Assembly: GCA_964390695.1 (NCBI GenBank)
Contig: CAYMKI010000026.1
Coordinates: forward strand, 1-27,498
Length of the DNA: 27,498 nucleotides
Reading direction: 5' to 3'
Origin: CAWACC01 sp964390695
Lineage (GTDB): Bacteria > Chlamydiota > Chlamydiia > Chlamydiales > Parachlamydiaceae
Shown here: positions 1 through 6,840 of the stretch, one piece after another
How positions within the stretch are numbered: position 1 is the stretch's first letter
How the letters are laid out: every line of letters starts with the position of its first letter
Notes under the pieces: generated by a model
The model's input: the letters and a program-made list of their open reading frames with translations, nothing else
Told to the model about the DNA's origin: nothing
Database searches by the model: none
Program-made: the position numbers and the translations under genes

Positions 1-584
1 ACATTCATGAGGACCTGGCTTTCCATGACTGAAGCCGTTAATAATGCGTGCAGTAAAGCGCTTTGCAGCATTTGTAGGCCTTGCTCGCGTTTGGTAGGCG
101 TAATTAAATTCTCTACCAAGGCATCCGCCTGTTCGTTATGCGCTAAAAAGGCGCAGACGACTTCCCGTTCTTCTGGGGTCAAATGCATCCATTGGGCTTG
201 TTTTAGAGTTTCCGCTAGTTGCGACTTTCTGTTTTCGATGAAAGATAGGGTCCGGTTTGCGACTTTGGCTACGGAGGTGTGATGTTGAGGAAAGGAGCTG
301 GCGGAAAAAGTCCGTGGTATATGGGGCGGTTCAGCAGACGATAGAGGGGGAAGTTGCTGAAATAGGGTAGGGGAACGAGAGCTCTCGGTGGGAGCCGCTT
401 TTGATTCCGATTTTTTTAACTTAGGGCTCCATTTTTTGCTTGTTTTTTGAGGAACCGATCGCAGTTTACTTAGAGTTTGTGCCTGTTTGACAATTTCTTG
501 GAAGGGTTTTGCTTGGATTTGTGGAGGGGGCGAGGAGCCCTGGTTTGGCAAATGACCGGGTAGATTTTCGTTTATCATAGTCAT
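1..584 (-). CDS. Partial unidentified protein, C-terminus cut by the window edge
   Basis: An open frame of 194 codons runs from ATG at 584 off the start of the window with no stop; an in-frame stop lies just upstream at 609-611, so the N-terminus is complete. A second in-frame ATG lies at 578. I do not recognise the family. The first ~110 residues are rich in Pro, Ser, Gln and Lys and probably disordered. From about residue 113 the sequence turns helical and leucine-rich, ending in a region with LQMLQSALLHALLTASVM. The start has no good Shine-Dalgarno (only GTGGG abutting it). It begins 19 bp after the stop of the kinase-like gene, on the same strand, so the two are probably co-transcribed. 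A disordered N-terminus followed by helices is common in secreted effectors, but that is only an inference. Confidence 0.7.
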   Translation of the reverse strand, partial: MTMINENLPGHLPNQGSSPPPQIQAKPFQEIVKQAQTLSKLRSVPQKTSKKWSPKLKKSESKAAPTESSRSPTLFQQLPPLSSAEPPHIPRTFSASSFPQHHTSVAKVANRTLSFIENRKSQLAETLKQAQWMHLTPEEREVVCAFLAHNEQADALVENLITPTKREQGLQMLQSALLHALLTASVMESQVLMN

Positions 585-603
585 CCCACAATTTTTTTTG
601 TTT

Positions 604-1596
604 TTAAGTCATAAAGTCTTTTGTACAGAGGGTAAATCTATTGGGATTGAGATAATCATAGCCGGCGATTTTGTTTCCTACCAACTCTAAATGGAATAGT
701 TTTTGTTTGAGTTCGTTGATTTGTTCTTTTATGGGTTCTTTTTGCTCGGGTGAGAATATAGTTTCTATAAGGTCCATTCGGTTAGAGAGAGTTTTGTAGC
801 TATCATTAATTTGATATAAGGATTTTCTTTGTGGAACGGATCTAGATTCGGCCAATTTTTTGTTCACTAATTCGGTAAAGTATCCCATATCCTCTTCACT
901 TACAAGCGAGGTGAATCGGCCCATTTTTCCCCATTCGATATCTCCTCCAAACGATTTGAATTCGGTATCGATGAAATATACGCCATCTTCAGCGATAAAA
1001 ATATTAGCAGGCCATAGATCCACAAAATTTGCGGCGGCAACGATCGTAATCAATTCATCTATTTCATCTCTTGAGAGTTTGCGATCTACCCGTTTTACTT
1101 CTTGGGCAAACACTTTGATCTGGTCCGTTTCAATGCTATAAAAACTAAAGGTGTCAACGAATCCATTGATGTTTAAATATTCAGTATTTTCAATTACGGC
1201 AATTTTTTCGGGGACCTTGATATATTTTAAGTTATTTTCGGCGATTTTTCGCATGATATGATCGCAGCCAAGCATTCGGTTTATATCGTTTTTATGTATC
1301 CATTTTCTTGTGGATAAGGGTTGAAATTCCTGTTCTGTAAGCAGACGATGGGTTTGTCTCAATTCTTTCAAATAGCCGAGTATTTTATCATATTTAGTAG
1401 CTATGTCCATATATTGCGAGGCGATGGAAGGGCTGGGAGCTTGGGGGGACTGGGGCTTTATGCCCTGCTGATTTAATTGTCTGACTACGTGGACTTGATG
1501 TGTTTCATTCGCTTGTTGATAGGTAGCATTTTTGGTATTTTCATCCAGAGAGCTAAAACTTTGGACTGAAATAGCTATATTATAGTTTGTATTCAT
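604..1596 (-). CDS. Divergent protein-kinase/APH-like protein (putative)
   Basis: 330 residues; first gene of a probable two-gene unit. Residues 1-60 are low-complexity (Gln, Ser, Pro). The rest resembles the kinase-like fold of aminoglycoside phosphotransferases and fructosamine kinases: FVDLWPANIF at 191-200 matches an HxDLxxxN catalytic loop (Asp193, Asn198) with the His replaced by Phe, and VYFIDTEF at 206-213 fits the strand carrying the metal-binding Asp (Asp210) in place of DFG. About 20 residues of helix (176-191) precede the loop, as in that fold. A candidate N-lobe covers about 120-170 (KYIKVPEK and following strands), but no glycine-rich loop is obvious. No signal peptide or membrane segment. 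The ATG at 1596 has only a weak ribosome site. Known: this fold phosphorylates small molecules or proteins. Inferred: kinase or pseudokinase, possibly host-directed. The fold assignment rests on motifs only. Confidence 0.6.
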   Translation of the reverse strand: MNTNYNIAISVQSFSSLDENTKNATYQQANETHQVHVVRQLNQQGIKPQSPQAPSPSIASQYMDIATKYDKILGYLKELRQTHRLLTEQEFQPLSTRKWIHKNDINRMLGCDHIMRKIAENNLKYIKVPEKIAVIENTEYLNINGFVDTFSFYSIETDQIKVFAQEVKRVDRKLSRDEIDELITIVAAANFVDLWPANIFIAEDGVYFIDTEFKSFGGDIEWGKMGRFTSLVSEEDMGYFTELVNKKLAESRSVPQRKSLYQINDSYKTLSNRMDLIETIFSPEQKEPIKEQINELKQKLFHLELVGNKIAGYDYLNPNRFTLCTKDFMT

Positions 1597-1972
1597 CGTT
1601 TTACCAATATTTTTTTTGTAATTATTCAGTATTTTATATAGTACTGAATAGTTTCTTTTTTTTTGTTTTTATAAATTTTATTATAACATTTATATTATTT
1701 AAAACAATGCGCTGTTTTTCATTGTTTTTTAAATAATTAAAATTAAAATGTTTTGTTTTAGTTGTTTAGTAGTTAGTAATTTAAATACAATGCGATTTAT
1801 TAAAGTTATTTATTCTTTAAGTAGTTCTATGGTAAAGACTTAAGCTTCTCTTTTAACCTAGCCATAAATGGCTTGGATTTCATGCCTAAAATTGATAAAC
1901 TTGATTTGAATAGAGGGGTCCAACCGGATCCCCTAGGTCGATTTGACTATTAAAAATTAATGGAGAAAGACT
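1597..1972. other. AT-rich divergent spacer
   Basis: This 376-bp stretch separates the minus-strand kinase-like gene from the plus-strand Inc-like gene, so both promoters should lie in it. It is very AT-rich with T and A runs. I see no gene. A 9-bp dyad sits at 1623-1650 on the kinase-like side. On the Inc side, 1914-1934 forms a hairpin (AGGGGTCC paired with GGATCCCCT through one bulged T, loop AACC), 38 bp before the Inc start codon. No clear -35/-10 pair stood out. Confidence 0.6.
1623..1650. promoter_or_regulatory. Operator-like 9-bp dyad upstream of the kinase-like gene
   Basis: TATTCAGTA (1623-1631) and TACTGAATA (1642-1650) are perfect inverted repeats separated by 10 bp, 27 bp upstream of the minus-strand start at 1596. 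The spacer contains TATAAA when read on the minus strand, so the dyad could flank the -10 element and be an operator. I found no matching -35. Confidence 0.35.
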
Positions 1973-2689
1973 ATGGATCCTGTGATAACCAACGCAGCCA
2001 ATGCCGATAATTTATTCCCTAAGATAGCTTTTAATAGCTTTTCAGCTTTTTCAATCGTGGACAAAGTGAAGCAGACGGCTAAAGAGGTATTAAATAAAGT
2101 CGCGCAGATATATGAGGAGAATGGATTTAATTGTGTCTTAGGTGCGTATGGAGTAGTTTCTGGCCTATCCCTGATCACTTTTTTTGCGGTCAACATCCCT
2201 TGGATTTCACTCGCTGTGGCCATTTCCGGCTGTGGGTTGATGATCCTTGTAGGCAAGCAGCTTGAGGCTTATATAGATCGGCAGCATTTGCAAAGGTTTA
2301 AGATGGCCGAGCAGCAAATGCAGGGTATCTATGAGCAAATAGAAAAAGCGGAATATAGTGCGGTGGTGGAAGACTGCGAGGATGCAGATGAGCTGAAAGA
2401 AAAGTTTGATACTATCATCAAGGAACTCAGCCAGCACATCGATGCTATTGATGCCATCATCGAAAAAACAGTTCCAGAATTAAAAAAGGTCCCTATCCAA
2501 AGCGAGTTGAAGAGTGGTTTAGATGAATGTAAGCGATTACTAGGCCATTGTGCACAACCACACGATTTCTTTCATCTTAAAAAATGGATTGAAGATCAAC
2601 TAGCGGAAATCGCCCGAGGAGTCAAATCTCAAAAGGAACAGGTGGAATATTTGGTGCGAAGAGGCGAGACTCAATTTAGAACTTCGTAA
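1973..2689 (+). CDS. Putative inclusion-membrane (Inc-like) protein with bilobed hydrophobic domain
   Basis: 238 residues. Two hydrophobic segments, about 54-73 and 77-94, are separated by only a short turn (NIPW), which is the bilobed hydrophobic hairpin that defines chlamydial Inc proteins inserted by the type III system into the inclusion membrane. The ~50-residue N-terminus is hydrophilic and lacks a cleavable signal. Residues 95-238 are highly charged and helical, with heptad-like Leu/Ile spacing suggesting a coiled coil that would face the host cytosol together with the N-terminus. The start is supported by GGAGA at 1962-1966. It is a lone gene, with a divergent neighbour upstream and a hairpin at 2852-2881 downstream. 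I do not recognise the sequence itself; the class rests on the hydrophobic pattern. A bacterial membrane coiled-coil protein is the alternative. Confidence 0.65.
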   Translation: MDPVITNAANADNLFPKIAFNSFSAFSIVDKVKQTAKEVLNKVAQIYEENGFNCVLGAYGVVSGLSLITFFAVNIPWISLAVAISGCGLMILVGKQLEAYIDRQHLQRFKMAEQQMQGIYEQIEKAEYSAVVEDCEDADELKEKFDTIIKELSQHIDAIDAIIEKTVPELKKVPIQSELKSGLDECKRLLGHCAQPHDFFHLKKWIEDQLAEIARGVKSQKEQVEYLVRRGETQFRTS

Positions 2690-2720
2690 ACTGAACTTCT
2701 TTCAAAACTTCAACCAAATT

Positions 2721-2820
2721 CAACACAAAGACACGAAGACACTAAGACTCTTTGTTACCTATGTTGGTGAACTAAGTGTTGCCTATGTTAGTGATTGTAC
2801 ACCTCTGTGTCTTTGTGTTG
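2721..2820. repeat. 100-bp foldback element with perfect 14-bp ends
   Basis: CAACACAAAGACAC (2721-2734) is the exact inverse of GTGTCTTTGTGTTG (2807-2820), enclosing 72 bp. Inside lies an 18-bp direct repeat with two mismatches (2753-2770 and 2777-2794, core CCTATGTT). No coding frame. The shape fits a small dispersed intergenic repeat or a miniature mobile element. No target duplication is clear. Confidence 0.6.
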
Positions 2821-2851
2821 CACTCTTCTAAACTCGTAGGTTCAACTCCAT

Positions 2852-2897
2852 GTTATGCGGTTGCGTCAGCGGCTGCGTAACAGGAGTTAATTTTTTT
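2852..2897 (+). terminator. Candidate terminator of the Inc-like gene
   Basis: Positions 2852-2881 form a 13-bp stem with a 4-nt loop when transcribed on the plus strand. Four of its pairs are G·U, which would be A·C mismatches on the other strand, so the plus-strand reading is favoured. A run of seven T follows at 2891-2897, about nine bases after the stem, which is farther than usual. The T run lies inside the 3' end of the convergent ptsN-like gene. Confidence 0.4.
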
Positions 2898-3603
2898 GCA
2901 AGGATGCTTCCCAGTTTTTGATGTATTCTAGGATGTTATCTTTTGACGGTCGCTTTTTTAGGAGTTCGTGTGTGGAGGCAAGATGGGCCAAATGAGCGAT
3001 TTTGGCCACAAGGTTGAGGTGTCGCCTGTCATCGCAAGCAAACACAAATATCAGTGCATGCACAGGGATGCCGTCTAGGGCGTTGAAATCGACGGGTTTT
3101 TCTGGAAAGGCAATAATGACGATGTCTTGGTGGTCATTCAAGAGTAGTTCTCGGGCATGAGGAAGGGCGAGTCCTTCACCTAGACTTGTGGAGTGGAGTT
3201 TTTCCCTCTCCAAAAGCAAATCGCCCAGGATTTCGGCGTCTAAATTAAGCGTGGCAGCCATGGCTTGGCTGGCATTGCGGATGACTTCTTCTTTGGTGCT
3301 TCCAGGAATTTTGGATAGGACGTTGCCTTTGTGGAGGGCTCTATAAAGGCTGAACTGTTGAATGCCTTTGTGGACTATGCCTAGAGAGTCTTGGCTTGCG
3401 TCGCATTCGTTATGCTGTTGATTTAAGTAGGCTCCGGTAGGGCCTTCATTTTGTTTGAATACCCAATCTTCGATCTGGTTTCGATTGAATAGAATTTGCT
3501 GATTAATTTTGTAGAAGGGGATTTTCTTCTTCGAAACCCAGTTTTTAACGGTGTTTTCGGAGACGTTTAACAAATCGGCGACATCTTTTAATTTTAAATC
3601 CAT
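2887..3603 (-). CDS. ptsN: PTS EIIA(Ntr)-like regulator with N-terminal helix-turn-helix
   Basis: 238 residues. Residues 1-50 form an excisionase/MerR-like helix-turn-helix (LKDVADLLNVSENTVKNWV, then the wing and IEDWV). After a ~40-residue linker, residues 95-236 are a fructose/Ntr-type EIIA domain with the phospho-accepting His149 in LALPHAR. The fusion of a DNA-binding domain to EIIA(Ntr) is the known chlamydial second PtsN (CT290 type). EIIA(Ntr) proteins take phosphate from the NPr/HPr relay and act as regulators, not sugar carriers, so this one could couple phosphorylation state to transcription. It is last in the accD–dut–ptsN run, 172 bp after the upstream paralogue, which suggests a second promoter. 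AAGGGAG precedes the ATG. Confidence 0.88.
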   Translation of the reverse strand: MDLKLKDVADLLNVSENTVKNWVSKKKIPFYKINQQILFNRNQIEDWVFKQNEGPTGAYLNQQHNECDASQDSLGIVHKGIQQFSLYRALHKGNVLSKIPGSTKEEVIRNASQAMAATLNLDAEILGDLLLEREKLHSTSLGEGLALPHARELLLNDHQDIVIIAFPEKPVDFNALDGIPVHALIFVFACDDRRHLNLVAKIAHLAHLASTHELLKKRPSKDNILEYIKNWEASLQKN

Positions 3604-3708
3604 ACCCTTACTCCCTTAAGCATAGCAAAGATTAAACTATTTTTACTTAGCATAATTTAAGCAGCGGTTTGCCAAAACTACAGCTATTAATGGGCCTTGT
3701 GTATATAT

Positions 3709-3731
3709 ACCCAAATTCAACTTATTTGGGT
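3709..3731. repeat. Short hairpin between the two ptsN genes
   Basis: ACCCAAAT (3709-3716) pairs perfectly with ATTTGGGT (3724-3731) around a 7-nt loop. The left arm belongs to TATACCCAA (3706-3714), a motif that recurs in other spacers of the window. It lies 45 bp past the stop of the upstream ptsN gene, so it could be that gene's terminator, but no T run follows on the minus strand. Confidence 0.4.
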
Positions 3732-3775
3732 TAAGCTAGGATCCATTTACAGCAAGCGCAAAAAAACTTTATGTA

Positions 3776-4225
3776 TTATAAACCTTTGAAAATTGCCATA
3801 ATATCTATTGGCGAATTCAAAGTTAACATTTTTTTTCGTTTTTGATCATCTTTGATGACATAGGTCAGTTTGGAGAGGATTTGCAGATATTCCGTTTGCT
3901 TATCATCAGGTCCCCCGATCATAAAAATCAATCTGACCGGGGCTCCATCTAGCGCATTCCATTCTAATCCGGCTTTTAAAATGCCGATGGCAATGAAAAA
4001 ATCGTCGTATTGCGTGAGCTTTGCGTGGGGGATGGCTACTCCCATGCCTATTCCGGTAGAAACGATTTTTTCTCGATCTACGATGGCTTGATAAAAATGT
4101 TCGGCATCGTTTATTTTGCCCTTTTGATGCAGATGACCGATCAGCGTTTTTAAAGCTTCATCCCGGGTTTGTGCATTTAAATTAACAATTAAATCGCTAT
4201 CTAAGTACTTATAGATTTTAATCAT
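3776..4225 (-). CDS. ptsN: PTS EIIA(Ntr)-like protein PtsN
   Basis: 149 residues, the full length of a single EIIA(fructose/Ntr) domain. The phosphorylation site is His67 in VAIPHAK, preceded by the usual STGIGMGVAIPH turn. A typical WNALDGAPVRLIFMIGGPD strand pair follows (about residues 89-107), as in other PtsN proteins. It corresponds to the first chlamydial ptsN (CT291 type). The protein receives phosphate from an HPr-like partner and regulates by protein contact. It starts 14 bp after the dut stop, so translation from the dut message is likely. It shares the EIIA domain with the HTH-bearing paralogue downstream, and the two may compete for the same phosphate donor. Confidence 0.9.
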   Translation of the reverse strand: MIKIYKYLDSDLIVNLNAQTRDEALKTLIGHLHQKGKINDAEHFYQAIVDREKIVSTGIGMGVAIPHAKLTQYDDFFIAIGILKAGLEWNALDGAPVRLIFMIGGPDDKQTEYLQILSKLTYVIKDDQKRKKMLTLNSPIDIMAIFKGL

Positions 4226-4239
4226 AAATCTCGGCTAAG

Positions 4240-4695
4240 TTATTGCATTCCTGAATGGCCGAATCCTCCATCTCCTCTTGACGTTGCAACAAGTTCTTCT
4301 TTTTCCACAAGAGCAAAAACTGCTTGAACAACTGGCGCGGCCACCAATTGCGCGATTCGCATTCCTGGTTGGACTGTGAAAGGTTCATTTCCTAGATTGA
4401 TCAAGATGACCCCTAATTCGCCCCGATAGTCTGCATCGATGGTGCCCGGTGTGTTGAGTACGGTGATTCCATGTTTTAGGGCCAGGCCGCTTCTGGGACG
4501 CACTTGTATTTCATAGCCATGGGGGATGGCTATGCGCAGGCCTGTGGGGATCAGCGCTCTTCCGCCTGGTGGGATGATCAGGTCTTCTTTAATAAAGGCG
4601 CGCACATCGGCGCCGGAAGCTCCGGAGGAGGCGTAGTGAGGGATAGCAGCCGCATCCTCTGCGACGGTGGGAATATTAACGGTTTCGTGACTCAT
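4240..4695 (-). CDS. dut: dUTP diphosphatase (dUTPase)
   Basis: 151 residues from the chosen start. Hydrolyses dUTP to dUMP and diphosphate, keeping uracil out of DNA and supplying dUMP for thymidylate synthesis; a cytosolic homotrimer. All five trimeric dUTPase motifs are visible in order: ASGADVRA (I), RPRSGLA (II), TPGTIDADYRGELGV with the catalytic Asp (III), RIAQLV (IV) and the C-terminal SRGDGGFGHSG (V) that closes over the active site. An ATG at 4707 would add four residues, but the ATG at 4695 has AGGA five bases upstream and gives the usual length. It lies 33 bp after accD and 14 bp before ptsN, in the same order as in Chlamydia. Confidence 0.95.
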   Translation of the reverse strand: MSHETVNIPTVAEDAAAIPHYASSGASGADVRAFIKEDLIIPPGGRALIPTGLRIAIPHGYEIQVRPRSGLALKHGITVLNTPGTIDADYRGELGVILINLGNEPFTVQPGMRIAQLVAAPVVQAVFALVEKEELVATSRGDGGFGHSGMQ

Positions 4696-4728
4696 GATAA
4701 TCCTCATTAAGGTATTAAAATTGCAGGG

Positions 4729-5634
4729 TTAATTTTTGGGAGGCTTCTTCAGCGAGGAAGCGGGAGAGGTTTCTTTGGCATTTGCCGGTTCTTCTGGAAC
4801 ACTAAAAAAGGCCAGAATTTCGCCCAATTTGCCTTTTAGTTCGTGCCTTTTAATAATGCAGTCCACCATGCCGTGCTTTTTTAGGAATTCGGACTGCTGC
4901 GCGCCTTCGGGTAGTTGCTGGCCGATGGTTTGTTCTATCACTCGGGGCCCTGCAAAGCAGATAAGCGCGTTGGGTTCGGCGATGATGATGTCTCCCAGCG
5001 AGGCAAAGGAGGCTGTAACGCCGCCCGTTGTCGGATTGGTCAATATAGAGATGTAGGGGATGTTAGCTTCATGCAAACGGGCCAAGGCGGCAGAGGTTTT
5101 AGCCATTTGCATTAGGGAGAGGATGGACTCTTGCATTCGGGCACCGCCCGATGTGGAAACGATCACTAGGGGTATTTTGTGCTGCATTGCATGCTCGATC
5201 AAGAGCGTCAGTTTTTCACCCACCACGGAGCCCATCGATCCGCCCATGAAGTTGAAGTTCATCACGCCTAGGGCGGCAGGTATGCCATTGATCTTGCACA
5301 CCCCAGTCACGACGGCATCTTCATGGCCGGACTTTTCCTTGGCATTTTTTAGCCTTTCGGCATAGGGTTCGGTGTCGACAAATTTTAGGCTATCGACGGA
5401 TTTGAGGTGAGGGTTCAATTCGGTAAATGTTTCGGCGTCGGCTAAGCTATGGATGCGTGCATCGGTGGATAAGCGATAGTGGTAATCGCATTTAGGGCAG
5501 CAGTTGAAATTGCGCTCCAGTTCGTTGGCATGGATGAGTTCATTGCAGTGTGTGCATTTGAGCCATCCGCTGAAGCCATCTTTTTTTGAGGTCTGCACTT
5601 TAATTTTTGGTTTGTTTCTGGAAAACAATCCCAT
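4729..5634 (-). CDS. accD: Acetyl-CoA carboxylase carboxyltransferase beta subunit
   Basis: 301 residues. With AccA it moves the carboxyl group from carboxybiotin to acetyl-CoA, giving malonyl-CoA for fatty acid synthesis. The N-terminal zinc finger is intact: Cys27, Cys30, Cys46 and Cys49 (CxxC-x15-CxxC). The crotonase-fold core follows, with ALGVMNFNFMGGSMGSVVGEK and STSGGARMQES forming the acetyl-CoA and oxyanion region, and the conserved TGGVTASFA and GPRVIEQT segments. The last ~20 residues are Pro/Lys-rich tail. A promoter is visible at 5667-5695, about 25 bp of leader from the ATG, so accD is probably the first gene of the accD–dut–ptsN–ptsN transcript. accA is not in this window. Confidence 0.96.
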   Translation of the reverse strand: MGLFSRNKPKIKVQTSKKDGFSGWLKCTHCNELIHANELERNFNCCPKCDYHYRLSTDARIHSLADAETFTELNPHLKSVDSLKFVDTEPYAERLKNAKEKSGHEDAVVTGVCKINGIPAALGVMNFNFMGGSMGSVVGEKLTLLIEHAMQHKIPLVIVSTSGGARMQESILSLMQMAKTSAALARLHEANIPYISILTNPTTGGVTASFASLGDIIIAEPNALICFAGPRVIEQTIGQQLPEGAQQSEFLKKHGMVDCIIKRHELKGKLGEILAFFSVPEEPANAKETSPASSLKKPPKN

Positions 5635-5666
5635 TGTATTTAACTCTCTTGTTTTAAATCATTTAT

Positions 5667-5695
5667 ATATTACTTAATTTATATTCTATAATCAA
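5667..5695 (-). promoter_or_regulatory. Sigma-70-like promoter of accD
   Basis: Read on the minus strand, TTGATT (5695-5690), a 17-bp spacer, then TAATAT (5672-5667). Transcription would start near 5660, leaving about 25 nt before the accD ATG at 5634. Both hexamers differ from consensus by one or two bases. Confidence 0.6.
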
Positions 5696-5743
5696 GTATA
5701 AAAAATCGTAAAATTAAAATCAGTATCAATTATTGCAAACGTT

Positions 5744-5796
5744 CATGAATTGTGGTGAAACCTCTCGATACGCTCGAGGTTTCACCACAATTCATG
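5744..5796. repeat. Perfect 21-bp palindrome (53-bp hairpin)
   Basis: Positions 5744-5764 and 5776-5796 are exact inverse complements (21 of 21), around an 11-nt loop TCGATACGCTC. The stem includes GGTGAAACCTC. It lies between the sodA stop (80 bp away) and the accD promoter. There is no T run on either side, so it is not a standard terminator. It looks like a REP/MITE-type intergenic palindrome. Confidence 0.7.
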
Positions 5797-5875
5797 GGCA
5801 GTTTTGTTTAGGCTACATCAACTTTATGAACAGTTGCCGTGTGTTCAGCGGTTTATATTTCTCGTCTGGCTAATT

Positions 5876-6529
5876 TTAAGCTGAAGCAGCGGTAAAACGT
5901 TCGGCTACGTTTTTCCAGTTAACGATATTCCAAAGGGCTTTGACGTAATCGGCCCGCACATTTTTATACTGTAGGTAGTAGGCGTGTTCCCAAACGTCGA
6001 TACCTAACAGGGGTACCAAGCCTTTGGTGCTGAGGGGATCTTGGTTGTCGCAGGTGGCAATTTCTAAACGCTGATGGGCTTTGTTATAACCTAGCCATCC
6101 CCAGCCGGATCCTTGGATAGCCACTGATTTTGCGCTCATTTGTTCAATCAGCTTATCTAACGAGCCGAATTCTTTTTGGATGGCGTCGGCCAGTTTTCCC
6201 TCTGGAGGATTTCCTCCACCTTTGCTTTTGGGGGCAAGATTGTTCCAGAAAATAGTGTGGTTGATATTGCCGCCGCCGTTAAAGCGAATGGCGGGTTGTA
6301 GGGCGATCATGGCGGGTAGGTCATTCCTGCATTTGGCATCGTGATATTGTTCTAGGGCTTTGTTGAGGTTGGTGACGTATGTTTGATGGTGTTTGGTGTA
6401 ATGCAAAGTCATGATTTCTGCGCTGATGACAGGCTCGAGAGCGTTAAAGTCATAGGGAAGGGGAGGAAGTTGATAAGAGGTCATCCCTTGTTTTGCTGGG
6501 TCTTGAGTGTTCATGCAACATTCTGCCAT
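5876..6529 (-). CDS. sodA: Superoxide dismutase, manganese type
   Basis: 217 residues. Converts superoxide to peroxide and oxygen. All four metal ligands are present: His43 (in TLHYTKHHQTY), His91 (in NINHTIFW), Asp178 and His182 (in DVWEHAYYLQY). FNGGGNINH together with Gln163 in CDNQDPL is the pattern of Mn- rather than Fe-enzymes. GSGWGWL (140-146) is the usual loop. The family normally begins near Met16 (TSYQLPPLPYDF), so this protein has a 15-residue N-terminal extension with Cys4 and Cys5; the ATG at 6529 is supported by GGAGA seven bases upstream. It sits next to accD as in Chlamydia (CT294), but the 241-bp spacer suggests its own transcript. Confidence 0.95.
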   Translation of the reverse strand: MAECCMNTQDPAKQGMTSYQLPPLPYDFNALEPVISAEIMTLHYTKHHQTYVTNLNKALEQYHDAKCRNDLPAMIALQPAIRFNGGGNINHTIFWNNLAPKSKGGGNPPEGKLADAIQKEFGSLDKLIEQMSAKSVAIQGSGWGWLGYNKAHQRLEIATCDNQDPLSTKGLVPLLGIDVWEHAYYLQYKNVRADYVKALWNIVNWKNVAERFTAASA

Positions 6530-6593
6530 ATAATATTCTCCAAGCGGGTTAAGATTTGGGTTGTGTAAAACCCGAGGTTAAAGTGACTGGTTT

Positions 6594-6756
6594 TATACCC
6601 AAACAACCTGAAAAATTGGAATTTCGACCTAGGCAAAGCCCCGGGATTCGATTTTTCAAAACAAGTCCATGTTATAAAATGGGTTTTGTTTTGAAACTCT
6701 AATCGCAGGAGCTTTCGCTTAGGTTCAAAACCAAATTTTCTGGTTGTTTGGGTATA
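6594..6756. repeat. 163-bp imperfect palindrome with perfect 15-bp ends
   Basis: TATACCCAAACAACC (6594-6608) is perfectly inverted as GGTTGTTTGGGTATA (6742-6756). The inverse relation continues inwards with mismatches and closes in a second strong stem (6654-6670 with about 6679-6696, TTTCAAAACAA against TTGTTTTGAAA). The whole element therefore folds back on itself. The terminal motif TATACCCAA occurs also at 3706-3714 and 22086-22094. Probably a dispersed miniature inverted-repeat element. Confidence 0.7.
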
Positions 6757-6840
6757 TTCTGTGGAATCCGCACTAAATTAGCAAGTCCCAAAAATCAAAA
6801 AGAAGAATTTTTTAAACCTAACTTGCCCCCTAAATCCTAG

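Noticed and set aside
1..282. Plus-strand 91-codon frame at the window start
   Set aside because: It lies opposite a longer open minus-strand frame with a natural protein composition and a plausible operon position.
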